This document shows positions 45,048-55,231 of a DNA stretch of 64,000 bases, piece after piece (position 1 is the first letter of the stretch; the number at the start of each line of letters is the position of its first letter). The position numbers and the translations under genes were made by a program. This DNA comes from Acuticoccus mangrovi (lineage in GTDB: Bacteria > Pseudomonadota > Alphaproteobacteria > Rhizobiales > Amorphaceae): contig NZ_JAEKJA010000006.1 of the NCBI RefSeq assembly GCF_016411865.1, positions 62,001 to 126,000 of the forward strand, given 5' to 3'. The notes beneath the pieces were generated by a model that had not been told where the DNA came from, ran no database searches, and saw only the letters and a list, made by a program, of their open reading frames with translations.

Positions 45048-47879
45048 ATGCTCGGCACCCTGACCAAACGCCTCTTCGGCTCGGCGAACGACCGTCGCGT
45101 CAAGGGCTACCGCAGCCGCGTAGACGCAATCAATGCCGCTGAACCCGACTTCGTGCGGCTGTCCGACGCTGAGCTGAAGGCGAAGACCGATGAGTTCCGT
45201 GCCGCCCTCGCGGCCGGCAAGACCCTCGACGACATTCTCGTCCCCGCGTTCGCGACCGTTCGCGAGGCCGCCAAGCGCACGCTCGGGCAGCGCCATTTCG
45301 ATGTGCAGCTGATCGGCGGGATGGTGCTTCACGAAAGTGGCATCGCTGAAATGCGAACCGGTGAGGGCAAGACGCTCGTCGCGACGCTTCCCGTTTATTT
45401 GAACGCGCTCGCCGGCAAGGGCGTGCACGTCGTCACGGTGAACGACTATCTCGCCGAGCGCGACGCCGGCTGGATGGGGCGTGTCTACGGCTTCCTCGGC
45501 CTGACGACGGGCATCATCGTCCACGGCAAGACCGACGCCGAGCGCAAGGCCGCCTACGCCGCCGACATCACCTACGGCACCAACAACGAGTACGGCTTCG
45601 ACTATCTGCGCGACAATCTGAAATACGACGTCCGCGCGATGGTCCAGCGCGGCCACAATTTTGCGATCGTCGACGAGGTCGATTCGATCCTCATCGACGA
45701 GGCGCGCACGCCGCTGATCATCTCCGGCCCGCTCGAGGATCGCTCCGAGTTCTACAACGCCATCGACACCTTCGTGCCGAAGCTCGAGCCGGACGACTAC
45801 GAGATCGACGAGAAGCTGCGCACGGCGACCTTCACCGAGGCGGGCAACGAGAAGCTCGAGACGCTGCTCGCCGAGGCGAACCTTCTGAAGGGCGAGTCGC
45901 TCTACGACGTCGAGAACGTCTCCGTGGTGCACCACCTGCAGCAGGCGCTTCGTGCCCACAAGCTGTTCCAGCGCGACCGCGACTACATCGTGAAGAGCGG
46001 CGAGGTGATCATCATCGACGAGTTCACCGGCCGCATGATGCCGGGCCGCCGCTACGGCGAGGGCCTGCACCAGGCGCTGGAGGCGAAGGAAAAGCAGCCG
46101 ATCCAGCCGGAGAACCAGACGGTCGCCTCGATCACCTTCCAGAACTATTTCCGCATGTACGACAAGCTCGCCGGCATGACGGGCACCGCCGCCACCGAGG
46201 CGGAAGAGTTCATGGACATCTACAAGCTGGACGTGGTGTCGATCCCGACCAACGTGCCGGTGCAGCGCGTCGACGAGGACGACGAGGTCTACCGCACCCA
46301 GGACGAGAAATACGCCGCGATCCTGAAGCTGATCCGCGAGGCGCACGAGCGTGGCCAGCCGATCCTCGTCGGCACCACCTCGATCGAGAAATCCGAGCAG
46401 CTCGCCGAGCGGCTGAAGAAGGACGGCTTCCGCCAGCGCGACGTGACCGCCGCGGACGCCGCCATCAAGGTCGGCGAGACGTCGAAGGGCGGTAAGCCCA
46501 CCTTCCAGGTGCTGAACGCCCGCTACCACGAGCAGGAGGCGAAGATCATCGCCCAGGCCGGCGTGCCGGGCGCGATCACCATCGCCACCAACATGGCCGG
46601 CCGCGGCACCGACATCCAGCTCGGCGGCAACGCCGAGATGCTGATCGAGGAAGAGCTCGGCCCGATGCCCGAGGAGGGGACCGACCCGGAGCGGGCGGCC
46701 AAGGAAGCGGCGATCAACGAGCGCATCGCCGAACTGAGGAAGAAGGCGCTCGAGGCGGGCGGTCTCTTCGTGCTCGCCACCGAACGCCACGAGTCGCGCC
46801 GCATCGACAACCAGCTGCGCGGCCGCTCCGGCCGTCAGGGCGACCCGGGCCGCTCGCGCTTCTTCCTGTCGCTGCAGGACGATCTGATGCGCATCTTCGG
46901 CTCCGAGCGGATGGACGGCATGCTGCAGCGGCTCGGCCTCGAAGAGGGCGAGGCGATCGTCCACCCCTGGATCAACCGCGCGCTCGAAAAGGCGCAGCAG
47001 AAGGTCGAGGCGCGCAACTTCGATCAGCGCAAGAACATCCTCAAGTACGACGACGTGATGAATGACCAGCGCAAGGTCATCTTCGAGCAGCGTCGCGAGC
47101 TGATGCTGGACGACCACGTCCGCGATACGATCAACGAGATGCGCTACGACGTGATCGACATGATCGTAGCCAAGCACATCCCCGAGAAGGCCTATCCCGA
47201 GCAGTGGGACACCAAGGGCCTCGCCGAGGAGGTGCGCCGGATCTTCGATCTCGACCTGCCGGTGGTGGACTGGGCCCACGAGGAGGGGATCGCCGACGAG
47301 GAGATCCGCGAGCGCCTCAAGAAGGCGACCGACGAGGCGGCGGCGCGCAAGGTCGCGAAGTACACCTCGGAGATCTGGCGGCAGGTGGAGAAGTCGGTGC
47401 TGCTGCAGACGCTCGACCATCTCTGGCGCGAGCACATTGCGAGCCTCGACCACCTGCGCTCGGTGATCGGCTTCCGCGGCTACGCGCAGCGCGATCCGCT
47501 CAACGAGTACAAGACCGAGGCGTTCGAGTTGTTCGAGGCGATGCTGTCGGAGCTGCGCATCGCCGTGACGGCGCAGCTCGCCCGCATCGAGATCCAGGCC
47601 GCGCCGCCCCAGCCGGAGCAGCCGGAGGACATCGACAGCTTCGCCCCCCACCATCTCGATCCGACGACGGGCGACGACGAGTTCAGCACCGCCGAGCCGG
47701 CCTACGCCGAGCCTGCCGCCGATGGCGACGTGGCGGTCGCGGAGCCGGCGACGCGCACGCGCAAGCCGCCCGCGCGCGACCCCAACAACCCCGCCACCTG
47801 GGGCAAGGTGAGCCGCAACGAGCTCTGCCCCTGCGGCTCCGGCAAGAAATACAAGCACTGCCACGGCCGCGCCGTGTGA
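45048..47879 (+). CDS. secA: Preprotein translocase ATPase SecA
   Basis: Motor of the Sec export pathway, 943 residues. The Walker A motif MRTGEGKT (102-109), the [12 protein letters not shown] sequence, the second nucleotide fold ([28 protein letters not shown]) and the helical scaffold are present. The C-terminal SEC-C motif ([13 protein letters not shown]) supplies zinc for SecB and lipid contact. The ATG at 45048 is chosen because it begins the conserved [12 protein letters not shown] and has AAGG upstream. The open frame extends upstream without family similarity. A consensus promoter lies upstream. The nucleotide cyclase gene follows after 12 bases. Confidence 0.97.
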   Translation: MLGTLTKRLFGSANDRRVKGYRSRVDAINAAEPDFVRLSDAELKAKTDEFRAALAAGKTLDDILVPAFATVREAAKRTLGQRHFDVQLIGGMVLHESGIAEMRTGEGKTLVATLPVYLNALAGKGVHVVTVNDYLAERDAGWMGRVYGFLGLTTGIIVHGKTDAERKAAYAADITYGTNNEYGFDYLRDNLKYDVRAMVQRGHNFAIVDEVDSILIDEARTPLIISGPLEDRSEFYNAIDTFVPKLEPDDYEIDEKLRTATFTEAGNEKLETLLAEANLLKGESLYDVENVSVVHHLQQALRAHKLFQRDRDYIVKSGEVIIIDEFTGRMMPGRRYGEGLHQALEAKEKQPIQPENQTVASITFQNYFRMYDKLAGMTGTAATEAEEFMDIYKLDVVSIPTNVPVQRVDEDDEVYRTQDEKYAAILKLIREAHERGQPILVGTTSIEKSEQLAERLKKDGFRQRDVTAADAAIKVGETSKGGKPTFQVLNARYHEQEAKIIAQAGVPGAITIATNMAGRGTDIQLGGNAEMLIEEELGPMPEEGTDPERAAKEAAINERIAELRKKALEAGGLFVLATERHESRRIDNQLRGRSGRQGDPGRSRFFLSLQDDLMRIFGSERMDGMLQRLGLEEGEAIVHPWINRALEKAQQKVEARNFDQRKNILKYDDVMNDQRKVIFEQRRELMLDDHVRDTINEMRYDVIDMIVAKHIPEKAYPEQWDTKGLAEEVRRIFDLDLPVVDWAHEEGIADEEIRERLKKATDEAAARKVAKYTSEIWRQVEKSVLLQTLDHLWREHIASLDHLRSVIGFRGYAQRDPLNEYKTEAFELFEAMLSELRIAVTAQLARIEIQAAPPQPEQPEDIDSFAPHHLDPTTGDDEFSTAEPAYAEPAADGDVAVAEPATRTRKPPARDPNNPATWGKVSRNELCPCGSGKKYKHCHGRAV

Positions 47880-47891
47880 GGAGAGCGGGGG

Positions 47892-49184
47892 ATGCCCGTG
47901 ACGCCTTCCCCCGCTTTTCTGACGCTCGTCGGCGAGCTGGAAGAATATCTCGCCATCGCCTCGCTCGAGGACGAGCCCATCGCGGACGCCCTCGCCACGG
48001 TCTGCGACCGACTGCGCGAAGGCGGCCTGCCCGTCGCGAGGGTGATGGTCGTCTGGCGCCTCCTCAATCCGCTCTATTTCAGCCAGAGCATCATGTGGCG
48101 CCTGGGCCACGGCACCGTGAGCGAGCGCTACCGCCACGACGAGGGTGAGGCCAGCGAGGCGTTCATGCGCTCGCCGCTGCGCTATGTGCTCGAGCACGGC
48201 GTCGACACCTTGCGCTACCGGCTCGACGCGACGACGGCGCCGCGTCAGTTCCCGATCTTCGACGAGCTCGCCGGCGACGGCTACACCGACTATCTGTCGA
48301 TGCTGGTGGGCTTCGGGCGCGGTCACCGGAAGCGCGAGCCGGGCGCGGGCTGTATCATCTCGGTGTGCTCCGACGCGCCGGGCGGCTTCGGCGAGGACCA
48401 CGTCGCGGTGCTCCAGCGGCTGCGCTACATGCTCGCCCTCGCGATCCGCTCCGCCGTTCAGAACGACATGCGCTACTCGATGGCCGTGACCTATCTCGGT
48501 CGCACCGCCGGTCAGAGGGTGATGTCGGGGCAGATCCTGCGCGGCGGCTCCGAGGCGCTCGACGCGGTCGTCTGGTACTGCGACCTGCGCGGCTCGACCG
48601 CCCTTTGCGAGCGGCTCGGCATGGCCTGCTACATTCCGCTCCTCAACGACTTCTTCTCCGCCACGGCCGGCCCGGTGGCGGAAGCGGGCGGGGAGATCCT
48701 GGACTTCGTGGGCGATGCGGTGTTCGCCATCTTCCCGCTCGGCGAGGAGGGCCTCGCCAACGCGCTCGAGGCGACGTGCCAGGTGATGCTGCAGCTGGAG
48801 GCGTTCCGCTGCGCCCATGCCGCCGATCTCGGGGGGCGGCAGTCGCTGGCCGAGATCGCCGGCATCGCGATGGACGTCGGGACGCTGATGTACGGCAATA
48901 TCGGCATCGCCGAGCGGCTCACCTTCTCCGTCGTCGGACCGACCGCCAACCGCGTCAGCCGGCTGGAGCGGCTGACCAAGGTGCTCGGCGAGCCGGTGAT
49001 CGGCACCCACGCCATCGCGTCCGGCCACCCCGAGGAGTGGCGCTCGCTGGGCTCGTTCGACCTCGACGGCGTCGCCGAGCCGCAGGAGCTCTTTGCGCCG
49101 AGGGACTATGGCGCGATGCTCGCCTCCGCCGTCGGCGACGTGGTGCCGAAGGAGGAGCCGCGCTCGAGGATGCGGCTCGCCTGA
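47892..49184 (+). CDS. Class III adenylate/guanylate cyclase
   Basis: Probable second-messenger synthase of 430 residues. The N-terminal 210 residues contain no membrane segment and resemble the variable sensor region of soluble bacterial cyclases. The catalytic domain runs from about 225 to 405, with the first metal Asp in WYCDLRGSTAL, the second in ILDFVGDAVFAIFP, and the transition-state pair in FSVVGPTANRVSRLE (Asn and Arg). All positions needed for activity are present. Whether it makes cAMP or cGMP is not shown. It starts 12 bases after secA and probably shares its transcript. It ends three bases before the convergent glutamine synthetase. Confidence 0.88.
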   Translation: MPVTPSPAFLTLVGELEEYLAIASLEDEPIADALATVCDRLREGGLPVARVMVVWRLLNPLYFSQSIMWRLGHGTVSERYRHDEGEASEAFMRSPLRYVLEHGVDTLRYRLDATTAPRQFPIFDELAGDGYTDYLSMLVGFGRGHRKREPGAGCIISVCSDAPGGFGEDHVAVLQRLRYMLALAIRSAVQNDMRYSMAVTYLGRTAGQRVMSGQILRGGSEALDAVVWYCDLRGSTALCERLGMACYIPLLNDFFSATAGPVAEAGGEILDFVGDAVFAIFPLGEEGLANALEATCQVMLQLEAFRCAHAADLGGRQSLAEIAGIAMDVGTLMYGNIGIAERLTFSVVGPTANRVSRLERLTKVLGEPVIGTHAIASGHPEEWRSLGSFDLDGVAEPQELFAPRDYGAMLASAVGDVVPKEEPRSRMRLA

Positions 49185-49187
49185 CGG

Positions 49188-50486
49188 TCAGCAGTCGAGC
49201 GTCGTCTCTCGCTCCCACTCCGTCAGGTGATGGCAGTAGGCGTTCCACTCCGCCTGCTTCAGTTTCAGATAGGCGGGCACCACCGGGCCGAGACCGTCGG
49301 TGAGCGCGGCGGAGGCTTCGAGCGCGCGCAGCGCGTCGAGGAGGTTGAGCGGCAGCGTTTTCACGCCGCTGACGGTGTGGCCTTCGGTGTACATGTTGAT
49401 ATCGAGCGGCGCGCCGGGATCGCGGCTGTTGGCGATGCCGTCGAGCCCCGCGGCGAGGATCACGGCCTGCAGGAGGTAGGGGTTGGCGGCGCCGTCGGCG
49501 AGGCGCAGCTCGAAGCGGCCCCCCTCGGGGATGCGGATCATGTGCGTGCGGTTGTTGCCCGACCAGGTGACGCTCGACGGCGACCAGGTGGCGCCGGAAA
49601 GGGTCGCCGGAGCGTTGATGCGCTTATAGGAGTTCACGGTGGGGTTGGCGATCGCCGTCAGCGCCTCGGCGGAGTGCAGGAGGCCGCCGAGGAAGGCGCG
49701 CGCGGTGGCCGAGATCCCCAGCGGGTCGGCCTCGTCGGCGGTCACGCAGGTCTCGCCGCGCCACAGTGAGACGTGGGCGTGACAGCCGTTGCCGGTGAGG
49801 TTGGTGAAGGGCTTCGGCATGAAGGTCGCCCGCAGCCCGTGCTTCTCCGCGATCGCCTTCACCATGTACTTGAAGAAGGCGTGGCGGTCGGCGGTGACGA
49901 GGGCGTCGGCATAGTCCCAGTTCATCTCGAACTGGCCGTTGGCGTCCTCGTGGTCGCTCTGGTAGGGGCCCCAGCCGAGCGCCTGCATCGCCTCCGAGAT
50001 CTCGGCGATCACGTCGAAGCGGCGCATGAGGGAGGACTGATCGTAGCAGGGCTTGGCCTGGAAGTCGCGCGGGTCGGAGACGGCCGACGCGTCGGGCGCG
50101 ATGAGGAAGAACTCGCACTCGACGCCCGACTTCATGGTGAAGCCGGCGCTCTCGGCGGCCTCCAGCACCCGGCGCAGGGTGTGGCGGGGCGAGGCGGCGA
50201 CGGCCTCGCCCTCCATGTAGAGATCGGCGGCGACCCAGCCCACCTCGGGCTTCCACGGCAGCTGGATGAGGGTGGAGGCGTCGGGGACGGCGAACATGTC
50301 GGGGTCCGCCGGCGTCATGTCGAGCCAGGTGGCGAACCCCGCGAAGCCCGCACCGGACTTCGCCATCGCACCGATCGCCGAGGCGGGGACGAGCTTGGCG
50401 CGCTGGGTGCCGAAGAGGTCGGTGTAGGAGATGAGGAAGTGGCGGATGCCCTTCTCCCGCGCCGCCGCTTCAAGGTCCGTCGTCAT
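49188..50486 (-). CDS. glnT: Glutamine synthetase, GlnT/GSIII-like
   Basis: Glutamine synthetase family enzyme of 432 residues in the GlnT group of rhizobia. Signatures include ISYTDLFGTQRAKLVP, the metal glutamates in VECEFFLIAP and GQFEMNWDYA, the ATP/glutamate region GNGCHAHVSLW and NPTVNSYKRINAP, and RIPEGGRFELRLADG. Members either make glutamine or act as gamma-glutamylmethylamide synthetases. No methylamine-use genes (mgs, gmd) are nearby, so the substrate is open. The ATG at 50486 was chosen because the family starts there. The convergent cyclase gene ends three bases away. Confidence 0.88.
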   Translation of the reverse strand: MTTDLEAAAREKGIRHFLISYTDLFGTQRAKLVPASAIGAMAKSGAGFAGFATWLDMTPADPDMFAVPDASTLIQLPWKPEVGWVAADLYMEGEAVAASPRHTLRRVLEAAESAGFTMKSGVECEFFLIAPDASAVSDPRDFQAKPCYDQSSLMRRFDVIAEISEAMQALGWGPYQSDHEDANGQFEMNWDYADALVTADRHAFFKYMVKAIAEKHGLRATFMPKPFTNLTGNGCHAHVSLWRGETCVTADEADPLGISATARAFLGGLLHSAEALTAIANPTVNSYKRINAPATLSGATWSPSSVTWSGNNRTHMIRIPEGGRFELRLADGAANPYLLQAVILAAGLDGIANSRDPGAPLDINMYTEGHTVSGVKTLPLNLLDALRALEASAALTDGLGPVVPAYLKLKQAEWNAYCHHLTEWERETTLDC

Positions 50487-50579
50487 CAAGTGGCTCCGTT
50501 CTGATCGCTCCAGGTGATGGACGACAGGCAAGATCGGGGCCGGGCGAGGCGCGCGCCGCGGGTGCGGCGCGCCGACGGC

Positions 50580-51260
50580 TCAGACGGTGGCGGCGCCGTG
50601 GTTCACCACCACCTTGGAGCCCACCGGGACGCGCTCGTAGAGGTCGATCACGTCGGTATTGAGCATGCGGATGCAGCCCGACGACATGGCTTGACCGATG
50701 GAGCGCGGGTTGTTGGTGCCGTGGAGGCGGTAGAGCGTGTCGCGGTTGCCCTTGTAGAGGTAGAGCGCGCGCGCGCCGAGCGGGTTCGACGGGCCACCCG
50801 GCATACCGCTCGCATATTTCTTCAGATCGGGCTCGCGGCGGATCATGTTGGACGGCGGCGTCCAGGTCGGCCACTCGGACTTGCGACCGACCCGTGCCTG
50901 GCCGCCCCACGAGAAGCCCTCGCGGCCGACGCCGATGCCGTAGCGGATGGCGGTGCTGTCGTCGACGATGAGGTAGAGGTGGCGATTGGCCGTGTCGACC
51001 ACGATGGTGCCCGGCGCATATTTGCCGGAGTGGTCGACATACTGGCGGTGGAACTCCTTCGGGATCGAGTCCATGTCGACGCGGGGAAGGGTGAAGGCCT
51101 CCTTGTCGGGCGCCCCGAGCTGCGGCACCGGGCGGTAGCCGAGCGTCGCTGCCTGGAAGCTGCCGCCATCGGCGACGCAACCGGCGAGCGCAGCCGTCGC
51201 CCCCGCCGCACCCAGCACGCAGAAGGCGCGGCGGCTTAATGAATTGTTCGTCTCCGTCAT
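50580..51260 (-). CDS. L,D-transpeptidase (YkuD), Tat-type signal with lipobox
   Basis: Cell-wall enzyme of 226 residues that cross-links peptidoglycan through L,D bonds or attaches proteins to it. The YkuD domain (about 75-220) has the active-site sequence HGTNNPRSIGQAMSSGCIRM with the catalytic Cys and the His upstream. The N-terminus SLSRRAFCVLGAAGA followed by LAGC shows a twin-arginine motif and a lipobox with Cys about 28, which suggests a Tat-exported lipoprotein. That combination is uncommon for this family but fits other alphaproteobacterial members. It is 93 bases from glnT. Confidence 0.9.
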   Translation of the reverse strand: MTETNNSLSRRAFCVLGAAGATAALAGCVADGGSFQAATLGYRPVPQLGAPDKEAFTLPRVDMDSIPKEFHRQYVDHSGKYAPGTIVVDTANRHLYLIVDDSTAIRYGIGVGREGFSWGGQARVGRKSEWPTWTPPSNMIRREPDLKKYASGMPGGPSNPLGARALYLYKGNRDTLYRLHGTNNPRSIGQAMSSGCIRMLNTDVIDLYERVPVGSKVVVNHGAATV

Positions 51261-51496
51261 ATCCTCTGTTCCTTAGGGACGAGGCCTCGATCCCGATGCG
51301 CATGTGCAGGCGCTCGGGCGATGGCTTCGTGCGTCACCGACCATGTTGGATAGAAGCATCAACTCGAGGGCGTAGGTGGGCTGATCAAGGCTTCGTGAGC
51401 CGAACCGCCAGCGCATCCGCGGGAGGTGTGTTCTCGCTACAACGAAAACGCCCGGAAACCGGCCGAAACTAACCGCCTGCGGTCCTGTTTCGAGCC

Positions 51497-52642
51497 TCAG
51501 CCGCCGAGCACGTCGCGGGCGATGATCATCCGCTGGATCTCGCTCGTGCCCTCGTAGATGGTCGTGATCCGCACGTCGCGCGTGTACCGCTCCACCGGAT
51601 GGTCGGTGAGGTAGCCGGCCCCGCCGTGGAGCTGGAGGGCGAGGTAGGTGACGCGCTGGGCGGCCTCGGTGGAATAGAGCTTCGCCATCGATGCGGCGCG
51701 GGCGTAGGGCAGGCCGGCGTCCTTGAGCCGCGCGGCTTCCAGGATCAGGAGGCGGGCGGCCTCGAGCTCGGTGGCCGCATCGGCGATCATCCACTGCGGC
51801 CCTTGCATGGCGGCAATGGGGGCGCCGAACTGCTCGCGCTCCTTGGCGTAGGCGATCGCCGCCTCGAGCGCGGCGCGGGCGATGCCGCGGGCGAGGGAGG
51901 CGATGCCGATGCGTCCGCCCGCCAGCTCGCCGACGGCGATGCGGAAGCCGGCATTCTGCGCCCCGAGCATCGCTGAGGCCGGCACGCGGCAGTCCTCCAG
52001 GGTGACGATGTTGGTCGCCGAGCCGTGCTGGCCGAGCTTCTGCTCCCGCTTTCCGATGACGAGGCCGGGGGTGCCGGCCTCCACGAGGAAGCACGAGATG
52101 CCCCGCCCCTTGGGCGCGTCGGGATCGGTGACGGCCCACACCACGAACACCCCGGCATATTCGGCGGAGGTGATGTAGAGCTTGGTGCCGTTGAGGACGT
52201 AGTCGTCGCCATCGCGCACGGCGCGGGTGCGCATGCCGGCGGGATCGGAGCCCGCCCCGGCCTCGGTGAGGCAGAAGGCGCCGGCGGGATAGGTGCCGTC
52301 GGCGAGCTTCGGCAGATAGGCTTCTTTTTGCGCCTCGCTTCCCACCGCGGCGATGATCTCGCCCACCATGTTGGTGACGGACACGGTGACGGCGGTCGAG
52401 GCGCAGGCCTTGGCGAGCTCCTCCACGACGCGGGCGAAGGCGACGGCGCCGGCCTCGGTGCCGCCATAGGCCGCCGGCACGTTGATCGCCATGAAGCCGT
52501 TGTCGGCGAGGCGCTTGAGGTTGGCGAGGAAGCCTTCGAGGGCGCCTTCGCGGCCCCGGTCCAGCGTCTCGGCGAAGGGGGCGAGATGCTCCGCCGCGAT
52601 CCGCGCCGCAGCGTCGGCGATCATGGTGATCTCGTCGTCCAT
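51497..52642 (-). CDS. Acyl-CoA dehydrogenase
   Basis: Flavoenzyme of 381 residues that introduces a trans-2 double bond in acyl-CoAs. The FAD sequence CLTEAGAGSDPAGMRTRAV, the LKLYITSAEYAG-type central strand, LGQHGSATNIVTLEDCRVP, and the catalytic Glu in YEGTSEIQRMIIAR are all present, with the C-terminal ARDVLGG end. Substrate length cannot be inferred. The gene is alone with a hairpin upstream at 52707-52729 and no electron-transfer flavoprotein nearby. The 236 bases after its stop (51261-51496) hold only a weak U-rich hairpin and presumably the promoter of the L,D-transpeptidase gene. Confidence 0.94.
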   Translation of the reverse strand: MDDEITMIADAAARIAAEHLAPFAETLDRGREGALEGFLANLKRLADNGFMAINVPAAYGGTEAGAVAFARVVEELAKACASTAVTVSVTNMVGEIIAAVGSEAQKEAYLPKLADGTYPAGAFCLTEAGAGSDPAGMRTRAVRDGDDYVLNGTKLYITSAEYAGVFVVWAVTDPDAPKGRGISCFLVEAGTPGLVIGKREQKLGQHGSATNIVTLEDCRVPASAMLGAQNAGFRIAVGELAGGRIGIASLARGIARAALEAAIAYAKEREQFGAPIAAMQGPQWMIADAATELEAARLLILEAARLKDAGLPYARAASMAKLYSTEAAQRVTYLALQLHGGAGYLTDHPVERYTRDVRITTIYEGTSEIQRMIIARDVLGG

Positions 52643-52706
52643 CCGGGCCCCCAGTGCGCTGAGCGGGGATCCGACGCCCTATGGTGCACCTTCTCCCGTG
52701 ACGACG

Positions 52707-52729
52707 AAGGGCCCCGCGGAGGGGCCCTT
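52707..52729 (-). terminator. Terminator between the molybdoenzyme and acyl-CoA dehydrogenase genes
   Basis: Nine-bp perfect stem AAGGGCCCC / GGGGCCCTT with a five-base loop. It lies 45 bases after the stop of the leftward CoxL-like gene. The trailing sequence is only weakly U-rich. Confidence 0.55.
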
Positions 52730-52773
52730 GTCAAGCGTGCGGGCGCTGTGCCGGTGGCGGCGGGTGCGCCCCG

Positions 52774-55077
52774 TCAGGCCGCCTTGGCGGTGGCGTCGTT
52801 GATCGTCTGCCAGAGAACCGACGGGGTGGCGGGCATGTTCACGTGGGTGACGCCGCAGCCGCGGGAGACGGCGTCGACCACCGCGTTCATCACCGCGCCG
52901 CAGGAGCCGATGGAGCCCGCCTCGCCGGCGCCCTTGATGCCGAACGCGTTGTGCTTGGAGGGCACGTTGCGCATCTCGAAGTGGAAGAAGGGAATGTCCT
53001 CCGCCCGCGGCATCGCATAGTCGAGGAGGGAGGCGGTGATGAGCTGTCCCTCGTCGTCGTAGACGGTGTGCTCGAGTAGCGCCTGGCCGATGCCCTGCGC
53101 CGTGCCGCCGTGCACCTGGCCTTCGAGGAGAACCGGGTTCACCGCCACGCCGTAATCGTCGACGATGACGTAGCGCTCGATCGACACGATGCCCGTCGCC
53201 GGGTCGACCACGAGCTCGCAGACATGGGTGCCGTTGGGGAAGGTGGGCTGGTCCTGCTTCACCTGGCCTGCGGCGGAGATCGGCGCGCCGCCGCCGAGAT
53301 CGCCGAAGGTGACCGAGCGGTCGGTGCCCACCACGCGCACGGCGCCGTCGGAGATCTCGAGGTCCTCGGGGGCGGCCTCCAGCTTGTCGCTCGCGAGCTC
53401 CTTGAGCTTGTTGGCGAGCTCGATCGATGCGGCGTCGACGGACGGCAAGCCGAGCGGGATCGAGCGCGAGCCGCCCGTGCCGCCGCCGGTCTTCACCCGG
53501 TCGGTGTCGCCCTGGATCACCTCGATCTCGGCCGGATCGATCCCGAGATGCTCGGCGATGATCTGGGTGTAGGCCGTCGCGTGTCCCTGACCGTTCGACT
53601 GGGTGCCGATCAGGAGGGTGAGCTTGCCGGTGGTGCCGAGCTGCAGCTCCGCCCGCTCCGAGCCCGGGAAGGCGCACGCCTCGATGTAGGTGGAGAGGCC
53701 AATGCCGCGGTAGAGCCCCTTGGCGGCGCTCTCCTTGGCGCGGGCGGCGAAGCCGTCCCAGTCGGCGACCTCGAGGGCGCGGGTCATGTGCCCGTCGAAC
53801 TCGCCGGTGTCGTAGATGCGGCCCGCCGCCGTGGTGTAGGGCATCTGCTCGGGCTTGACGAAGTTGCGCCGGCGAAGCTCGAGGCGGTCGATGCCCATGA
53901 CGCGCGCCGCCTCGTCCACCAGGCGCTCGATGGTGTAGGAGGCCTCCGGCCGGCCGGCGCCGCGATAGGCGTCGGTGGGCAGCGTGTTGGTGTAGATGCC
54001 CTTGATGGCGCAGTAGAGCGCCGGGATGTCGTAGACGCCGGTCGACATGGTACTGCCGCCGTTCGGGATGTAGGGGCCGAACTGGGCGAGATAGCCGCCC
54101 ATCGCCGCCTTGAGATCCACGCGCAGGGCGAGGAACTTGCCGCTCTCGTCCATCGCCAGCTCGGCGGTGGTGACGTTGTCGCGGCCCTGGCTGTCGGCGA
54201 GGAAGGCCTCGGAGCGGCCGCAGGTCCACTTCACCGGCTTGCCGGTGGCCTTGGCGGCGAGCAGGAGCAGCGGATATTCGACGTAGACGAAGATCTTGGT
54301 GCCGAAGCCGCCGCCGACGTCGGGCGTAACCACGCGCAGCTTGGCTTCCTCGATCTTCAGGATTTCCGACAGCACGTTGCGCATGCCGTGGCCACCTTGA
54401 GTGGCGGCGGTGAGGGTGAAGCGGTCGGTGGCGGGGTCGTACTCGCCCACCGCGCCGCGCGGCTCCATGTAGTTGGTGACGACGCGGTTGTTGATGAGCT
54501 CCAGCTTCGCCACCTTGTGCGCCTTGGCGAAGGCGGCTTCGGTCGCCGCCTTGTCGCCGGTGGCATAGCGGAAGGCGAGGTTGCTGCCGTGCTCGGGCCA
54601 GACCAGCGGGGCGCCGTCCTCGAGCGCGGCCTTGGTGTCGGTCACGCAGTCGGTGGAGGCCCAATCGATGTCGATCAGCTCGGCGGCGTCGAGCGCCTCG
54701 GCCAGCGTTTCCGCCACCACCATGGCGACGGAGTCGCCCACGTGGCGCACCGTGTCCTTGGCGAGGGCGTAGTGGGTGGGGATCCAGGTCTCGCTGCCGT
54801 CCTCCTGCGTGGCGGCGCCGCGGCAGGGAAGGGGGTTCAGCGCCGTGACGTCGTCATGGGTGAGGACGAGCTTGACGCCGGGCGCCTCGCGGGCGGCCTC
54901 GATGTCGTTGATCGTGAAGGTTCCCGCCGCGATCGGCGAGCGCACCATCACGGCGTAGAGGGTGCCCTCCGGGCGATAGTCGTCCACATAGTGGCCGTGG
55001 CCGGTGATGAACGCCCGATCCTCGACGCGGAGCGCGGATGCGCCCATGCCGAATTTTGCCATCGTCATGTCGTTCAT
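52774..55077 (-). CDS. Molybdenum hydroxylase large subunit, form II CoxL-like
   Basis: Large, molybdopterin-cytosine-dinucleotide binding subunit of the xanthine dehydrogenase family, 767 residues. Domain sequence includes GHGHYVDDYRPEGTLYAVMV, DVGGGFGTKIFVYVEY, and the active-site Glu region GIKGAGEAGSIGSCGAV. The active-site loop is AYRGAGRPEASY, the form II type, not the AYxCSFR of genuine CO dehydrogenase. The protein is therefore a hydroxylase of unknown substrate. The 2Fe-2S (CoxS) and FAD (CoxM) subunits are not adjacent. The ATG at 55077 precedes the family start. The reading frame extends upstream but without similarity. Confidence 0.9.
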   Translation of the reverse strand: MNDMTMAKFGMGASALRVEDRAFITGHGHYVDDYRPEGTLYAVMVRSPIAAGTFTINDIEAAREAPGVKLVLTHDDVTALNPLPCRGAATQEDGSETWIPTHYALAKDTVRHVGDSVAMVVAETLAEALDAAELIDIDWASTDCVTDTKAALEDGAPLVWPEHGSNLAFRYATGDKAATEAAFAKAHKVAKLELINNRVVTNYMEPRGAVGEYDPATDRFTLTAATQGGHGMRNVLSEILKIEEAKLRVVTPDVGGGFGTKIFVYVEYPLLLLAAKATGKPVKWTCGRSEAFLADSQGRDNVTTAELAMDESGKFLALRVDLKAAMGGYLAQFGPYIPNGGSTMSTGVYDIPALYCAIKGIYTNTLPTDAYRGAGRPEASYTIERLVDEAARVMGIDRLELRRRNFVKPEQMPYTTAAGRIYDTGEFDGHMTRALEVADWDGFAARAKESAAKGLYRGIGLSTYIEACAFPGSERAELQLGTTGKLTLLIGTQSNGQGHATAYTQIIAEHLGIDPAEIEVIQGDTDRVKTGGGTGGSRSIPLGLPSVDAASIELANKLKELASDKLEAAPEDLEISDGAVRVVGTDRSVTFGDLGGGAPISAAGQVKQDQPTFPNGTHVCELVVDPATGIVSIERYVIVDDYGVAVNPVLLEGQVHGGTAQGIGQALLEHTVYDDEGQLITASLLDYAMPRAEDIPFFHFEMRNVPSKHNAFGIKGAGEAGSIGSCGAVMNAVVDAVSRGCGVTHVNMPATPSVLWQTINDATAKAA

Positions 55078-55231
55078 GGAGACAATCCCCGCAAGCTTGA
55101 AGTCTGAGGCCCGTGCGGACCGCATGCCAATAGCGGGACACGCGCGCCCCGCCAATGGCGAATGATGGAGGAGAGCGGCGCCGACGGACCCGAGCGGTCC
55201 ACCGCTGCACCGAGAGACCCAGCGCCCGACG

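Noticed and set aside
44082-49028. A 1648-codon minus-strand frame spanning secA and the cyclase into the isomerase gene
   Set aside because: Only its last 272 codons are a real gene (the parvulin). The rest is antisense to secA and the cyclase.
52774-55077. Bona fide aerobic CO dehydrogenase
   Set aside because: The active-site loop is AYRGAGR, not the AYxCSFR of form I CoxL, and CoxM and CoxS are missing.
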